Assembly (NCBI RefSeq): GCF_020085105.1
Contig: NC_058046.1
Coordinates: 21,869,175-21,933,174, forward strand
DNA: 64,000 bases
Source: Siniperca chuatsi
Lineage: Eukaryota; Chordata; Actinopteri; Centrarchiformes; Sinipercidae
Reading direction: 5' to 3'
Below, piece by piece: positions 1 to 11,429 of this stretch. The notes under the pieces were generated by a model. The model saw only the letters and a program-made list of their open reading frames with translations. It did not search any database and had not been told where the DNA came from. The position numbers and the translations under genes were made by a program. Numbering within the stretch: the first letter of the stretch is position 1; the number at the start of each line of letters is the position of its first letter.

Positions 1-1007
1 GTGATAAAAGCACAGTGTGTTGAAATGAACTGTAACTTGTAATGAACAATAATAATCTACTCGAGTGATATGAAGAAGTCAATGAGAACCTGCCAAAACA
101 TGTACTGTTGTAAGTAAATGAGACCACCATGCAGTCTGAGGACGAACACCATAGCCTTGATTTATCAGAACAAAAACACATTTGCCAAGAGTTTTTCCAT
201 GTACACTAGAGCAGTGCACACCTGCAGTATGTTTGTTTAACATTATCTCTCTCTCGCATTATTCCCCCACCCAACACGCAAACTGCTACAATCTGAAAGC
301 AAAGCAGCTGAGAAAAAACAGATCCATTAAGTTGTTTTACATTACTTTAATAAGTAAAGTGCAGTGCAAAATAATTTAATTGACATACATTTTTAAATCC
401 TGTCAATTATATTAGCATGATAAAAAAAATACATTCTTAATCTAATGCTTTTTTTATTCATATGTTGAAAAAAAAGCTTCACAAAATGCTAATCAATTGT
501 CTGTAAAAAATATTTAGAAAAAACTACATTTTATAAATGGTACATCCAAACAAAGTCATACAAAGCATTCAAATTCTTAAACTGGAAATACAAATATTTA
601 TACAGTACATGGCATTATGCAGATCTAATATAATATGATATTGTCTAAAGTTTGTACATACAAAATGCAGTTTACTTATGCTAAACATGACTTGCACATA
701 ATGCTAGCAAATGCTAGGAAAGAATGTCTACTAATAAATGTTTTGTTAAAACTATTACATTTGCAATCCATAGCAGTTGTTAAAATGTCAATTACAAATT
801 TGTTTCATATACATTCCATAAGAATAATAATAATTGCAAAGTCCAACTGATTCAAACTAAGAGCCCTCAAACATGTGAACAATTTCCACCCTCCAAAGAT
901 GCATGACAGAAATTTCTGAGGTGACAATCAACAAGGAAGTGAAAATCAAAAGCTGTCACACCAGATTAACCTCTCCGACTAACAAGCCTCTAAGATGTGT
1001 GCTTCAC
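1..1007 (-). other. mpeg1: mpeg1 3' UTR and downstream flank
   Basis: AT-rich sequence following the mpeg1 stop codon on the minus strand. A minus-strand AATAAA poly(A) signal lies at 453-458, and an ATTAAA variant at 375-380. A 3' UTR of about 550 nt ending near position 430 is therefore likely. Upstream of that (positions 1-350) I see no gene and no recognisable repeat. The short open frames here have no family resemblance. Confidence 0.5.
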
Positions 1008-3551
1008 TCAAGCCTCATTTTGCTGTGTCTCCCTCTCTACTTCATCACGGTCAACCTCTCCACGTATTTCCTCATAGCCTCTAACTGTCCTAAACCCAGC
1101 CAGCCTCCTCCTTCTCTTCACCAGGAGTACTGCCACTACCACCAGCGCCATCATACCAATCACCCCAAAGGCTAACCCTGCCTTTTCTCCTCTAGACATC
1201 TGACTCAATTCTGGGTTAAGCTTCTGTACAATTTCCTTGATTTCCTCTGGTTTGGCCAGTTTCCACTCCTTGGTCTGCCCCACTCTGACCCAGCTCTTAT
1301 CTCCTTCAGTCATCACCATGACCGTGTTTGTGGCTTGCATGCTGACAAGTGGAGGTTTAGTGAAAGGAGGAAGATGGATCGGAAGCAGCTGCCCACCTGT
1401 GAACAGTCCTGACTGGACACAGTAAAGAATTTCACAGCCGTCGCTCACTGTAGCGAGGTGCTGACTGAACTTGGGAGGGCAGCGATGTTGATACCCTGCC
1501 AGTGGGTTGCTTGACTGACAACTGAAGAGGCCTCCGAATGGTACTGAGTATCTGGTGGCCGTTTCATAGTCTTTACTCACACAGATCACTTGGCCGTCCG
1601 AGAGAAACTTTACCGGAATGAAGTTTGGGGGGCAGCTTTTGGCATTGGTTAGGGGGTTCAGGAGAGAGGGGCTGTATATCCCTCCAAACAGATACCCTGA
1701 GTTGTCTGGGGCCTTTCCATTTACAGAGCACCAGTAGGTGTCGATGCGGGCAGAGCGAACATGGTAGTTGTCCTGACACACTAAATCACTGCAATCAAAT
1801 AGCCCAAAAAGCCCACAATCATAGCTTTGGTCATAGCATTCGTACAAAGTGTAACCCTGCTGTCTCACTTCTGATCTCAGTAAAGTGGGGGAGTAAGGCG
1901 GACGACAGGAGAAGTCACCTGTTTCAATGTTTTTCTGGGCCAAGGCATCACATAGTGGACCAGCATCTGAGCTGACCTGAATACACTCTTGGTAGACACC
2001 ACCAAAACTGAGGTTGGTAGCGGGGCCCTCACAGGATGCATCATCAATGTTGGCTTGGAAGTTAAAGTTCTTGGAGTCGATGTCGACACATCCAGGGCGC
2101 GTGTTGACCTTGTAGTATCGCTCTATGGCCTGACTCACTGTAAGAGCCACTTTGCCAACTGTAGGCTGTGGCAGATCAGGGAAGGTGTTGGTGTTTATAA
2201 AGCTGTGTAGGGGAAATCCTGACCGATCAATAGCAACCAGGTTGTTCCTTGTACTTTCCTGCCACTTCTGCAGAGTGATGCCAGGATAGAAAGGTGTGCC
2301 GCCACCATGGCTTTGGATGAGAGAGTACTGAATATTGGACTGATATGTTTGAAGTAATGAGCTCTGTTGGGTATTTTGACTGCTTATGTCAAACTTGAGT
2401 TTGTCAAAAAAGTTTAAGCCTGCCTGTGCTTTGACAGTGGAACTTTCTGACACACTGTCCGACACGTATGAAGAACGGAGGTAGTCTTCCTGAACCAAAG
2501 TAGCCCCGTGATCGACACTTGTGATAACATGGGTTCCATAGTCCAGCACCATCTTCTCTGAGAGATATTCTGCGTTCCTTGTTTGGTTGTTTTCAATTGC
2601 ATCAGCTATGTCTTTGGCTTGTTGAGCAAAGCGTGTGTCCAGAGTGAAGTCTGGATAAGCCTGAACTGTGTAGATGAATTTACGAACCTTTGAGGAAAAG
2701 ATTAGAAATCATTATGTTAGTCTGTTTTTGTTGTGGGGTCTGTTTTTATTTCAGCTTATTCATTTTCTATTCCTTTTCTTTATTTGCTTTTTAAAGTGAC
2801 ATCTCTAACATCTGTCCAGGAACTACAGATAAAAAATAGCCTTCTGGCTCGCACAGGCACATTTACAGCAATGATGTATAATGTGCTCTGCCTCTGTTAA
2901 ATAGTCCAATAAATAGAATAAATATTTAAGGAAACTCAACATTTTTATCAACCAAATGAATAAGTAATCCATGTTAGAGTAGTGTTTTATTTTATACTTA
3001 AACAAAGTATTTGGAAAATTATTTTAGATTTTGATCCACAATCAGTCACAACTTTGTGCTTTTTATTTTATACATCCAAACTATGCAAAATAAAAACTTA
3101 CTTGCACTCTGGCTGTAGTTGAAGAGTCTTTGACCTGATGGGTTTTCATCCTCTGGTTCTCTGTAGAAAATTTGCCATTCAGCACCGGGAGGAAGGATAT
3201 GTCTGCATTTATGGTGTTAGATGTAGAGCTTTTCTGCTCCAGCCAGGAGCTGATTATCTCTGAGTTTGTCTCCACACCCGTCTCCTTGTGGGGGATGACA
3301 AACACCTCATCTGGGATGAGGTAGAGCCCGTCCTCAGTGGTCTGGCACTGGAAGTAGCTGAGGTTCATGACTCGACCCATGTCCATGTTCCGGAGGTTGT
3401 CCCAGCCACCGCCTGGCAGCACCTCCAGTGCTGTGATGGAGAGGTTGGTGGAGGCACGACATTGTCTGAGCCAGTTGGTGGGGCGGCTGACAGGGACTGA
3501 AGAGCAGACATGAAGGAGAGAGAGAGCCACGAGGGTCACTGCTGCCTGCAT
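1008..3551 (-). CDS. mpeg1: Macrophage-expressed protein 1 (perforin-2), two coding exons
   Basis: Membrane-anchored MACPF pore former of macrophage endolysosomes that attacks engulfed bacteria. Coding sequence is complement(1008..2687, 3102..3551), 709 aa, phase-0 intron (CAA|gtaag; aaag|GTT). Residues 1-18 form a signal peptide. [17 protein letters not shown] and TTEDG match vertebrate Mpeg1 near the N terminus. The MACPF signature YGTH is at 200-203, followed by [14 protein letters not shown]. The Cys-rich P2 region carries [22 protein letters not shown] and SGLFTGG. A transmembrane helix spans about 654-673, followed by a 36-residue cytosolic tail starting KRRRR. Length equals the family norm and the frame is intact. 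The start is the only ATG giving a signal peptide and lies in a short 5' leader. Mammalian MPEG1 has its coding sequence in one exon, so the intron is a difference. It could be one of several fish mpeg1 paralogues; identity as mpeg1 itself is very secure. Confidence 0.96.
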
Positions 3552-3579
3552 GATTGCTGTGTCAGAAAGGGCTGAGACG

Positions 3580-3589
3580 GCTGAATATA
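3580..3589 (-). promoter_or_regulatory. mpeg1: TATA-like element upstream of mpeg1
   Basis: On the minus strand the sequence reads CTTATATTC about 30-38 nt before the mpeg1 ATG. If it is a working TATA box the 5' leader would be only a few nucleotides long, so a start further upstream is equally possible. Inference from position only. Confidence 0.25.
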
Positions 3590-3678
3590 AGGTTCAAACC
3601 AAGTTCCTCCACCTCTTATGCGGTTAACACATGACAACCACAACAAAATCATGTTTAAGAACTGGTGGGGGACATTGA

Positions 3679-3691
3679 AGTTTCACTTTCT
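3679..3691 (-). promoter_or_regulatory. mpeg1: ISRE-type interferon response element in mpeg1 promoter
   Basis: The plus-strand sequence AGTTTCACTTTCT fits the ISRE consensus AGTTTCNNTTTCN exactly and lies about 130 bp upstream of the mpeg1 ATG. ISREs bind IRF family factors and STAT1/2/IRF9. Mammalian perforin-2 is known to be interferon-inducible and IRF8/PU.1 drive macrophage genes, so the placement is sensible. Binding itself is inferred. Confidence 0.5.
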
Positions 3692-4018
3692 AATGCAAGT
3701 CTGCATTTTTGTTTACCCCAACGTATATATACTATAGGCTACTTATAAACAAAAGAACTCAGTTGGCAAAAATGGGATTACCTGTCTAAGGGTATTAAAT
3801 TATGACTAATCTTATTTTCTATCACAGGAAAATAACTTCACAATATAATATAACCATATAAAAGCAATATCATGAAACCCTACAATAGATGTTTTGGTAA
3901 GCCTTTTTTATATACTGCAATTACTGTGATATATGTTAAATATTTATGTTAAAAAATACTTTAATTGATAAATGCTCTGTTTCATTAGTTTTTCTACTTT
4001 TATTAAAACTGCTCACCG

Positions 4019-4113
4019 ACTTCCTCTTATCAAAGCGAACAGAAAGCTGACATGAAAACAAGATCTACTAAAAGTGGAAGTGGCTTTGTTTTCACATGTG
4101 AACTGTCACATGA
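4019..4113 (-). promoter_or_regulatory. mpeg1: PU.1/GATA-like and E-box cluster upstream of mpeg1
   Basis: On the minus strand 4019-4031 reads GATAAGAGGAAGT, which contains a strong PU.1 core (AGAGGAAGT) overlapping a GATA motif. Close by are the palindromic E-box TCACATGTGA (4092-4101) and TCACATGA (4106-4113), the type bound by MITF/TFE factors. These sit 470-560 bp upstream of the ATG. PU.1 with MITF/TFE is a known macrophage-lineage combination; use here is inferred. Confidence 0.35.
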
Positions 4114-4377
4114 GTGTACGTCACTGCGAATGTCCTGAGAATTTCTGACTCTGAGTTATCAGCCAACAATCAAGCCTAAGCCTGAACATTTGGCAAACTA
4201 CAAAAGATAAGTAAAAAACAATACATGTAGAATGTGTAGAATTACAATATAACCAATGTAACCATATCTACAGGCCATTGTTCCAGATTTTCCACACAGG
4301 TCTAAAAATACTTACGTACATTAAAAAAATAACAATACAAAAATAATTGAAATGTAAGATACTCTGATTTTTAAACA

Positions 4378-4640
4378 CTGGGTAACACTTTACAGTAAGG
4401 GTTACAAACTTTGGAGTAGTTACCAGGGAACAAATTGAGAACGAATGAGGAACTAACTGCTAATGAATCATTAGTTAATGGGTAACTCCTTATCAAACTT
4501 TATAGAGTAGCTAATGAATAGTTAATGATTAGTTAATTCAGCAATGAGTGAGGATGATTCATTAATATAGGATCTCTCTCTAGTAACTTGTCATTATTTG
4601 CACTACTTACATGTTCTATTAGTTAAGCTGTGTTTCCGCC
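4378..4640. repeat. Teleost interspersed repeat, unclassified
   Basis: Starts with GTAACACTTTACAGTAAGGG, a typical opening of abundant short teleost repeats, and continues with many variants of AATGA, TTAGT and TTAATG. No coding capacity. A related ACCACTTTATAATACAG string occurs at about 4746. Family assignment and exact ends are uncertain. Confidence 0.4.
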
Positions 4641-6091
4641 CAAAGTACTACTTTACATAAATATTTTCATTAAATACATTTTCTTATAACTATCTCCAAA
4701 ACGTCATTTTCATTTTTTAGCTACATTTCTATATAATATAGCAGTACCACTTTATAATACAGCCCACAGTTTACTATGTAGCCTAATTTGCCAGAATTTG
4801 TGGTGTAATTTTGTTGTATGAAGCAGTACATACAAAATACTTACCGGTTCCTACTGGTACCTAAATGTAGGTACAGCGGAAGAAAACCAGACAATGGGGA
4901 ACAAGGCAGTAACAATTGGGAATTTTAGAGGAAATGAGAAATAAATTATACTGTAATTTTTCTAAAAACTGGGTACCTACGGGGTAGGCCTACTGGTAAA
5001 CAGCGGTACCTATTAAGTAATTATGGTATAATGTCTTCACAATTGTGATGTGCTACCAAAACTTAAAATACTAATGAATGAGGTGCAATTTAAAAAAAAT
5101 GCTTTTGCCCTTTTCTCATGGCAGTTGTGACAATAATTTCTTACAGGTGGGCCTTCAGCAGGCAAGCTACACACACACACTCCATTGAATTATTATGGCT
5201 TCTACTTCATGGTGTGATTTGGAATAATAGCAAGTTGAGGAAGGGGTCTATACTTTTGAAAATTTGCTCTTAGAGGGCATCTTCGTCCAGCACTGCAGCA
5301 GCGCGTTACAGGTAGGCTGGAATAGAAAACCAATTTACCTTTCTTAAGAGCACAGCTATAGAAGGCTTGTAACGTCATAATAACATAATACAGTAATGTA
5401 ATAATTTAACATACAGATGAAGGTGGATCAAACATATAATAATATACTAATGAATGTTATAATAACATTCAACATAATAATAATGAGGTACCAGGAACCG
5501 AGTATTTATTTTCATTCTTTTTTATTACACAAGAAGAATAAGGTATGCAGACAGTTCTAAAAAATCTGGACTGTTCTCCCCGTTTTATTCTTTAATTATA
5601 CAGTAACAACAAGGCCTGTTGGCTGGAATACAAAGTGTTACCAAAATAGCTCTTTACAAAATAGAGCTCCTGTATATTACAGTTTTTTTTATCTGAAACA
5701 CCAAATTAAATTTGGGTTGCACTCAAGGAGAACATCATTTTATAAAAGTAGGTCCAGAGTTGCCAAACTTTACTTGTAACCAGAAAATATTACCATAATG
5801 AAAACTGACCTGAGGTGAATCTCCCCGGTCTACTGTCCTTCCCGACTGCGGTTGGTTGCAGAATCCGGCCAGTAGATGGCAACACGAAACCATACAGCTG
5901 ATGAAGTTTACAGCCGTTTGAGTCATCACGTACTGTACAATATGCCTTTACTTTACGGGTTCAAGACCTCATTCCTTCAGCAAATAGCATCCAAAGGCTC
6001 TAAATTATGTATAATTAGGGATCATAGCTTTTTTTCAAGCTTTTTCATTGATTTGACTAAGTACTAGTCGAAATTCAACCTCTGTTTAAGA

Positions 6092-6305
6092 CGGTGTAGT
6101 CCCTCATTCGTCCAGGAGTGTTCTATCGTAGAAAAGGTTTCAGTCGTAGTCATCTGGACACTGTTTTCAGAATCAAGACGTTTCGGCTCCCATCCGGAAG
6201 TCATTCTCAATTGTGGCAATGAGAATGACTTCCGGATGGGAGCTGAAACGTCTTGATTCTGAAAACAGTGTCCAGATGACTACGACTGAAACCTTTTCTA
6301 CGATA
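6092..6305. repeat. Palindromic non-autonomous DNA element (MITE-like)
   Basis: Two arms, 6124-6209 and 6220-6305, are inverted copies about 86 nt long, separated by about 10 nt. I see one mismatch (CGTTTCGGCTCC against the complement of GGAGCTGAAACG). The outer ends are TATCGTAGAAAAGG and CCTTTTCTACGATA. The left flank 6092-6124 (CGGTGTAGTCCCTCATTCG) recurs inverted at 57821-57853 in an me2 intron. No open frame. The structure could fold into a hairpin or cruciform. It is most likely a foldback-type interspersed repeat. Confidence 0.7.
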
Positions 6306-6779
6306 ACCTCTGTTTACCTCTACTTTTTCTCGTGTCCAAATCCCTCAAAGTAACCACTATTTCATCTGCTGTCTCTTGGATGAGGATGAGGCTGGTATGC
6401 CTGCCCTATAGTCATCACTCGGGCATAACAATCGTTTCACCCGCACTGAAACTCTGCCGTGTGTGTTTTTCTGCTGGAGATAAGAGAAACCCCAACGAAC
6501 GCAGTTTGTCACGCCCGTCAAGTATCACTGTTTTCAGTGATAATTAGCTGCGTTTGGCAAGCAGCTGTTTTATGACCAGCCTGGTCCCGCTTAGCGTTCT
6601 GTTGATATCAATCTACACTTCAAAATGGCGCAAACAAAACAAACATAAACTTTACAAATTTTAGTAGCGTGTAAGGTTTCAAATCCAGGTTACTTTTCAA
6701 CAAACTCTTACCAGCATCTGTCTGTTCGCGACAAAAGTTGAATGCTACTGTATGGCAGATTCAGATACCGTTTATCTCT

Positions 6780-6782
<3 letters not shown>

Positions 6783-6853
<71 letters not shown>
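6783..6853. repeat. (AT)n microsatellite
   Basis: Uninterrupted AT dinucleotide array of about 70 bp. Confidence 0.95.
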
Positions 6854-6856
<3 letters not shown>

Positions 6857-7564
6857 AGATACGCATAAACACGTTTTATTCGGGTTAATTTGTGGCCACT
6901 ATAACTAACTGTTTATGCCACTTCACAACAAACGCCTTGGTCCCCGTGCGTAACGGTGCGTAAAAGCGGGCGCCCTCGAGCGTTCTCCTGCGTCTCTGTG
7001 AATCAAGCAAATCAAGGCTGTGTACGAAATCACCCCCATGTTCAGTCATTCACTACTCCCTATATAATGGACACCCAACAGTCCACCCATAGTGAGCAGT
7101 AAATTCAGATTTCGGACACTTACTGATCATCATCATTTTTGCGTCATCACTGACAGCTGTAGAGACGCACAGAGGTCATTTAGTCATTTATAAAATGCGG
7201 AGCATTGCATTATGGGATTGTTAGCACAATTCAGACGGACACTATTTTTTTCTTGTGCGGAATTTTTGAGGACATAAAATACCATATAACTATGTTTATA
7301 GTAACTCTTTGCCTATGTAAGACCACAGAATACTTGTGTTTCTGAGATACTGAACTCAGTGGTGCTGAATGACAAGGTAATGTTTTAGAACTAAATAATG
7401 CCATGTCATAAATGTAAACATTGACTGAAACACGATGTAGGCTGTCTGACAACAGGGCTCAGTAAAGTTTTATTTTCTCAGTTTAATATTGTCTAAAGCA
7501 GACTGGGTTCTTATCCAGAGAGTTCTTGCATTAACACAGGACACGCTCTATCAAATAAAACAGC

Positions 7565-7570
7565 TTTATT
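7565..7570 (-). terminator. Poly(A) signal of the H1 gene
   Basis: Minus-strand AATAAA about 215 nt after the H1 stop codon; another lies at 7468-7473. I could not find the 16-nt histone stem-loop (GGCTCTTTT.AGAGCC type) between the stop and this signal, which points to a polyadenylated, replacement-type H1 transcript. Confidence 0.5.
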
Positions 7571-7785
7571 GTTTCCAACAATTGCAATTCAATTTTAAAC
7601 AGACCACGGCAGATGGTGGCAGGGAAACGGTGTAAAAACAGCAGAGTATGTGTTTTCTGTTATAGAAAAACTGTAAAATAGCTCAAGCAAAGTCAAGTTC
7701 ATGGAATGAATGCAAAAGTTTAGTCCACACATGAGCCACCAGAAAGGTTTGTTTGGTCAACATTTAGTGTTCATGAGGAGAGTTT

Positions 7786-8349
7786 TCACTTCTTGGCAGC
7801 AGCCCTGGTCCTGGTAGACTTGGCGACCCTGCGTTTGGCCTTCTTAGGACTCTTTGGCTTCTTGGGCTTCTTGGCCGCAGCAGGCCTCTTGGCTTTCTTA
7901 GGACTCTTTGCCTTCCTCTTTTTCTTAGGTGACTTCTTGGCTCCTGGAGTGGCACCTCCGGCTGCGTTACTGACGCGGGCCCTCTTGACCCTTTTCGCTT
8001 TTGGCTTCTTTTTCACCACCTTCTTCTGTCGAGGTGTGGGAGGCTTCTTGTTTAGCTTGAAGGACCCGGAGGCCCCTGTGCCCTTGGTTTGGACCAGAGA
8101 TTTGTTGGCCACCAAGCGCCTGATGGCGATGAGGACTCTGGCTTTGTTCTTCACCACGTCGTATCCTCCGGCCTTCAAAGCCTTCTTCAGGGCTGCCAGG
8201 GACACGCCGCCGCGCTCTGTGGATGCGGACGCGGCCCTCAGTATCAGGTCTGACACTGTGGGACCCGTCTTCTTCTTCTGAGACTTGGCTCTCTTCTTGG
8301 GAGATTTGGCCGGAGCCGCCGAGGGCAAAGCAGTCACAGCAGAAGACAT
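7786..8349 (-). CDS. Linker histone H1, divergent, single exon
   Basis: Nuclear linker histone that binds the nucleosome dyad and compacts chromatin; 187 aa in one exon, normal for H1. Residues 1-29 are a short N-terminal tail with one SPKK. The winged-helix globular domain is about 30-102 and ends [13 protein letters not shown], the H1 hallmark. The rest is a Lys/Ala/Pro-rich tail with three more SPKK-type motifs (CDK sites). The helix after AGGYDV reads [15 protein letters not shown] where classical H1 has EKNNSRIKLGLKSLV, so it is clearly diverged but not H1.0 or H1.10. The first ATG giving a standard N terminus ([13 protein letters not shown]) is at 8349. The frame is open further upstream but without homology. 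No core histone gene is next to it. The exact H1 subtype is unclear. Confidence 0.93.
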   Translation of the reverse strand: MSSAVTALPSAAPAKSPKKRAKSQKKKTGPTVSDLILRAASASTERGGVSLAALKKALKAGGYDVVKNKARVLIAIRRLVANKSLVQTKGTGASGSFKLNKKPPTPRQKKVVKKKPKAKRVKRARVSNAAGGATPGAKKSPKKKRKAKSPKKAKRPAAAKKPKKPKSPKKAKRRVAKSTRTRAAAKK

Positions 8350-8409
8350 TGTAATAGCGCTAATGTCAGGATCAAGTGAGTGAGATCCACTGAGAGAAAA
8401 GGACAGAGT

Positions 8410-8535
8410 GATATATCTGCGTGCCCTCTTGACAGGTTCAACCTCTATAAAGCCCAGATGAGAACCGTGTAGAGTGAGCCTCGCCACCACAGCGCGCCTC
8501 TTCTCTCACTCTCAAACATGATAAAGTTTGTGTTT
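8410..8535 (-). promoter_or_regulatory. H1 promoter with H1-box (AAACACA)
   Basis: The minus strand carries AAACACA at 8529-8535, the H1-specific promoter box. About 80 nt downstream is a TATA-like TTTATAGA (8444-8451), with a second AT-rich candidate GATATATC at 8410-8417. The spacing of H1-box to TATA resembles vertebrate H1 promoters, where the box is near -100. It implies a 5' leader of about 60-70 nt. Confidence 0.55.
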
Positions 8536-11420
8536 TCTCCTGCTGGATTATTCTTTAAAAGTCCTGGGTAAAATGTTAGATATCCACACAAAAAGCACAT
8601 CACAAGAATCAGCGTAATCTTAACTGTGTATATCTATATTTTAATTTAGGGATTTAATCAAATATATTCAAGTTTGTTAAAGTGAAATTACAAGCTGGCA
8701 GTTGTTAAGTGTAATGTGAGACGTATATTTTGAACATTTTAACAAAGTTACACCATCTAACAATCAAGTGCAGACTTTTAGAATTAAATAAGCTTAAATA
8801 GTAATGTGGCTGATATACTGGCTCCAGCGCTTACTTTTATTTTAGCTGTTTTTGCTCATTAAATTTATTTAAAGATGACCAAAGAAACACAGCTGCCTTG
8901 CAGACCCACCATATAGGGCCAAGTGACCTCAACATAGATAAATTCTTGAAATGCAGAAGCAGGACAATTCTAATGAAAGTCTGATGTGATAAAAGTTAAA
9001 TAATAGAAAATGAAATGTTATGTCATATGTTATATAGTGAAAATATGAATGTAGGCTACTGTATGTCTCCTCTGTGTGGAGGGAGATGGGCCTCAGCCAG
9101 AATAAGAGTTATCAGCCTGTAAGGAGGGGCAGCCGCAGAAACAAATTTAAGATTAATTTCCCCGGTCTTTTTGAACTTTTTTGACTCTTGAAATGACCAG
9201 TGAGGGGTGCATTCACATTATTCTTTCATGTATATTTAAAACTGCTTTCTTTCCTATTAAAGTGTCAGTCTTTGGTTTGACACTACTTTAATCATTTTAA
9301 CTAGAACATAGTGCCATAAAAAACTTCACAATTCCATTATGAGCTTTTAACGCGCTGTGTACTCTGTGTATAAATAGATTAATTAAATCAAGTGCAAAGG
9401 AATCAATGAAGCAATGGCATCATACTGCACTAAATATTCCTCTAACTGCCTTTCTTCAGTCTGCAGTGCTTTTGGTAAATGAACAGCACAAAATACTCTA
9501 ATGTGCAGTAGAAGACTATTTGAAATATGAAGTTCAGTCAGATTTCAAACAATTATTATTTTGTAACCATTTTGTTCTCTTTCACATATTTAGTTTGACA
9601 AATCACACTCACATTATTATTATGAATGCAGGTATGTTTTCTGATGTGCTTACAAACATTACTGATGAGAACAAATCTTTAACAACAGTAGAAAACATTC
9701 GTAACTTAAATTCATTTGTTGTGTTAGTCCTTAAAGTTCATGGATAGTGCCTTTAAAGAACAATAAACTTCAAATCTTGAACTTAAAACATGACTCTGCA
9801 TCTGTGTTTCTCTTTGATATTATTTGTTTAAAACTGGAGATGATTAGTAGACACATGCATTAGAATGTGAGTATTGTATATATGCTGCTTCAAAAACCCT
9901 TGAATACATTTTTCAAACCATAGAGAATGTATCTCTCTCTCTTCCGTGCTTTCTCCCTCTTTTTTCGTATTTTTATTAATATGAGATGTGTGTGTATGTT
10001 TGTGTGTGCATGTGTGTGAGGGAGAACATTATCAAATGTAGTCCCGCCTTCTGTAGTGCACTGATAGCGCCACCTCCTGTTACACACAAATATACATACA
10101 CACACACAAACACAGTACATATTACAACAGAGTGGGTAAAATTAGTTTCAATAAAAATGCAGTTGGCCTGTCAGTGTCAAGTCACTGCCCTCTTAAGTAG
10201 GCCTGTATTTTAAAATGTCCACTGAAGGTCATAGACTTGTTTTTGGCACCCGTTAGAAGAGTATCTGTAATCTTTTCTCTGTATAGATGAGGAGAAACCT
10301 TTAAATCCACCCTGACACTGGGCTGGAGTGGAGAACAGAGAATGAAACAGACATATCAGCTCAGATAAAGTTGTAATAATCTCAGTAGGGAACTTGAACC
10401 CAGAGTGGGAGAAATTCCCATACAGACACATGCACTTTCGATTTTGTCATTGTGACTGATGTTGTGCCCATAATTAAACCAAATGTTTCACCTCCTTGAG
10501 CAAATAGTAACTGAAACTGTTTCAGGGTTCTTGTGGGTTTTTATGTTTGTTTCGTTTACATCTACAGGGACTTTTTTTGATAAAAAAGTAAGGAATTTAC
10601 TACTTATAAATGACTCCTTTTAGATTATGTGCTATTGTGGTTTGGAAAGTATAAGGAGTTTTTGTCTGTGTCATGGTCAGAGGAGCAGATGTTACCTTAT
10701 GTTGTGCTCCCTCAAGCATCCAGTGTAAGTAATTTAAATCTGACAGTGGATTAAATCACCAGTATTCAGCCTACTAGTGCCACTGTGACACAACTGAGGC
10801 ATTCACTTCAGCAGATAAAATGCCTCCAACCCCCAGACTGAAGTACAGTTACTAAAACCATTGTTTACTAGCAGTAAATGTTTACTGTGATTTATTGCCA
10901 CAGTCTTCTCTTTTCTGTGTGTGTCAATGGAGATCATAATCATTTCTGTCATAGGAGGAGCAGAAGAGGGGACTATAGCTGTCATCCAATTACCTTTTTG
11001 ATTGAATCCACAGATTCATGACAGCCTCACAGTTCATATCATGTTGTCAATAAGTGTACAGATACAGTAGGTTTGTGGTAAGATTGTTGTGTCATGAAAA
11101 CAAAACAAACAAAAAAGGTTGGGGGGGTTGTAGTTTCAATTTTATACACAGACCCAAAAAACGTTCACTTTTCAAATCAGTGGATCCTAAGGCATATTAA
11201 ATCAAGATAAATGTGTGTTCATTGCTCAGTATTAAAATGTTTGTCAGAGTGCTCAAACCAGAATAAAATACCTCCAATATTGAACAATAGCCTCCGTTTT
11301 TTGTATTTTTTTTGTCTGTGTGCTGCCCCCCCCCCCCTCTTTGAGGGAGTGCGTGATGTGATGCTTCCCAGCAGGGCGGGGAGAGGAAGACTGGCGGACC
11401 GGTTCTGTTTCATCCTCTCC
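8536..11420. other. Spacer between H1 and tspan36
   Basis: Nearly 3 kb of AT-rich sequence without a supported gene. A GT-rich patch is at 9984-10020 with a CA-rich patch at 10082-10112, and a pure C run lies at about 11324-11337. The two upstream promoters point away from each other across this spacer (H1 leftward, tspan36 rightward). No conserved coding block is seen. Confidence 0.6.
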
Positions 11421-11429
11421 TCCCCAAGG

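Larger units (their letters stand above)
3552..7560. other. Spacer between mpeg1 and histone H1
   Basis: About 4 kb without a supported gene. Apart from the mpeg1 promoter sites it holds a repeat-like block near 4380-4640, a long near-perfect palindrome (6124-6305) and a long AT array (6783-6853). Open frames here are short and show no known domain. Confidence 0.7.

Noticed and set aside
7793-8281. 162-codon plus-strand frame opposite the histone H1
   Set aside because: Leu/Phe/Ala-rich mirror of the Lys-rich H1 codons; the H1 winged helix on the minus strand is unmistakable.
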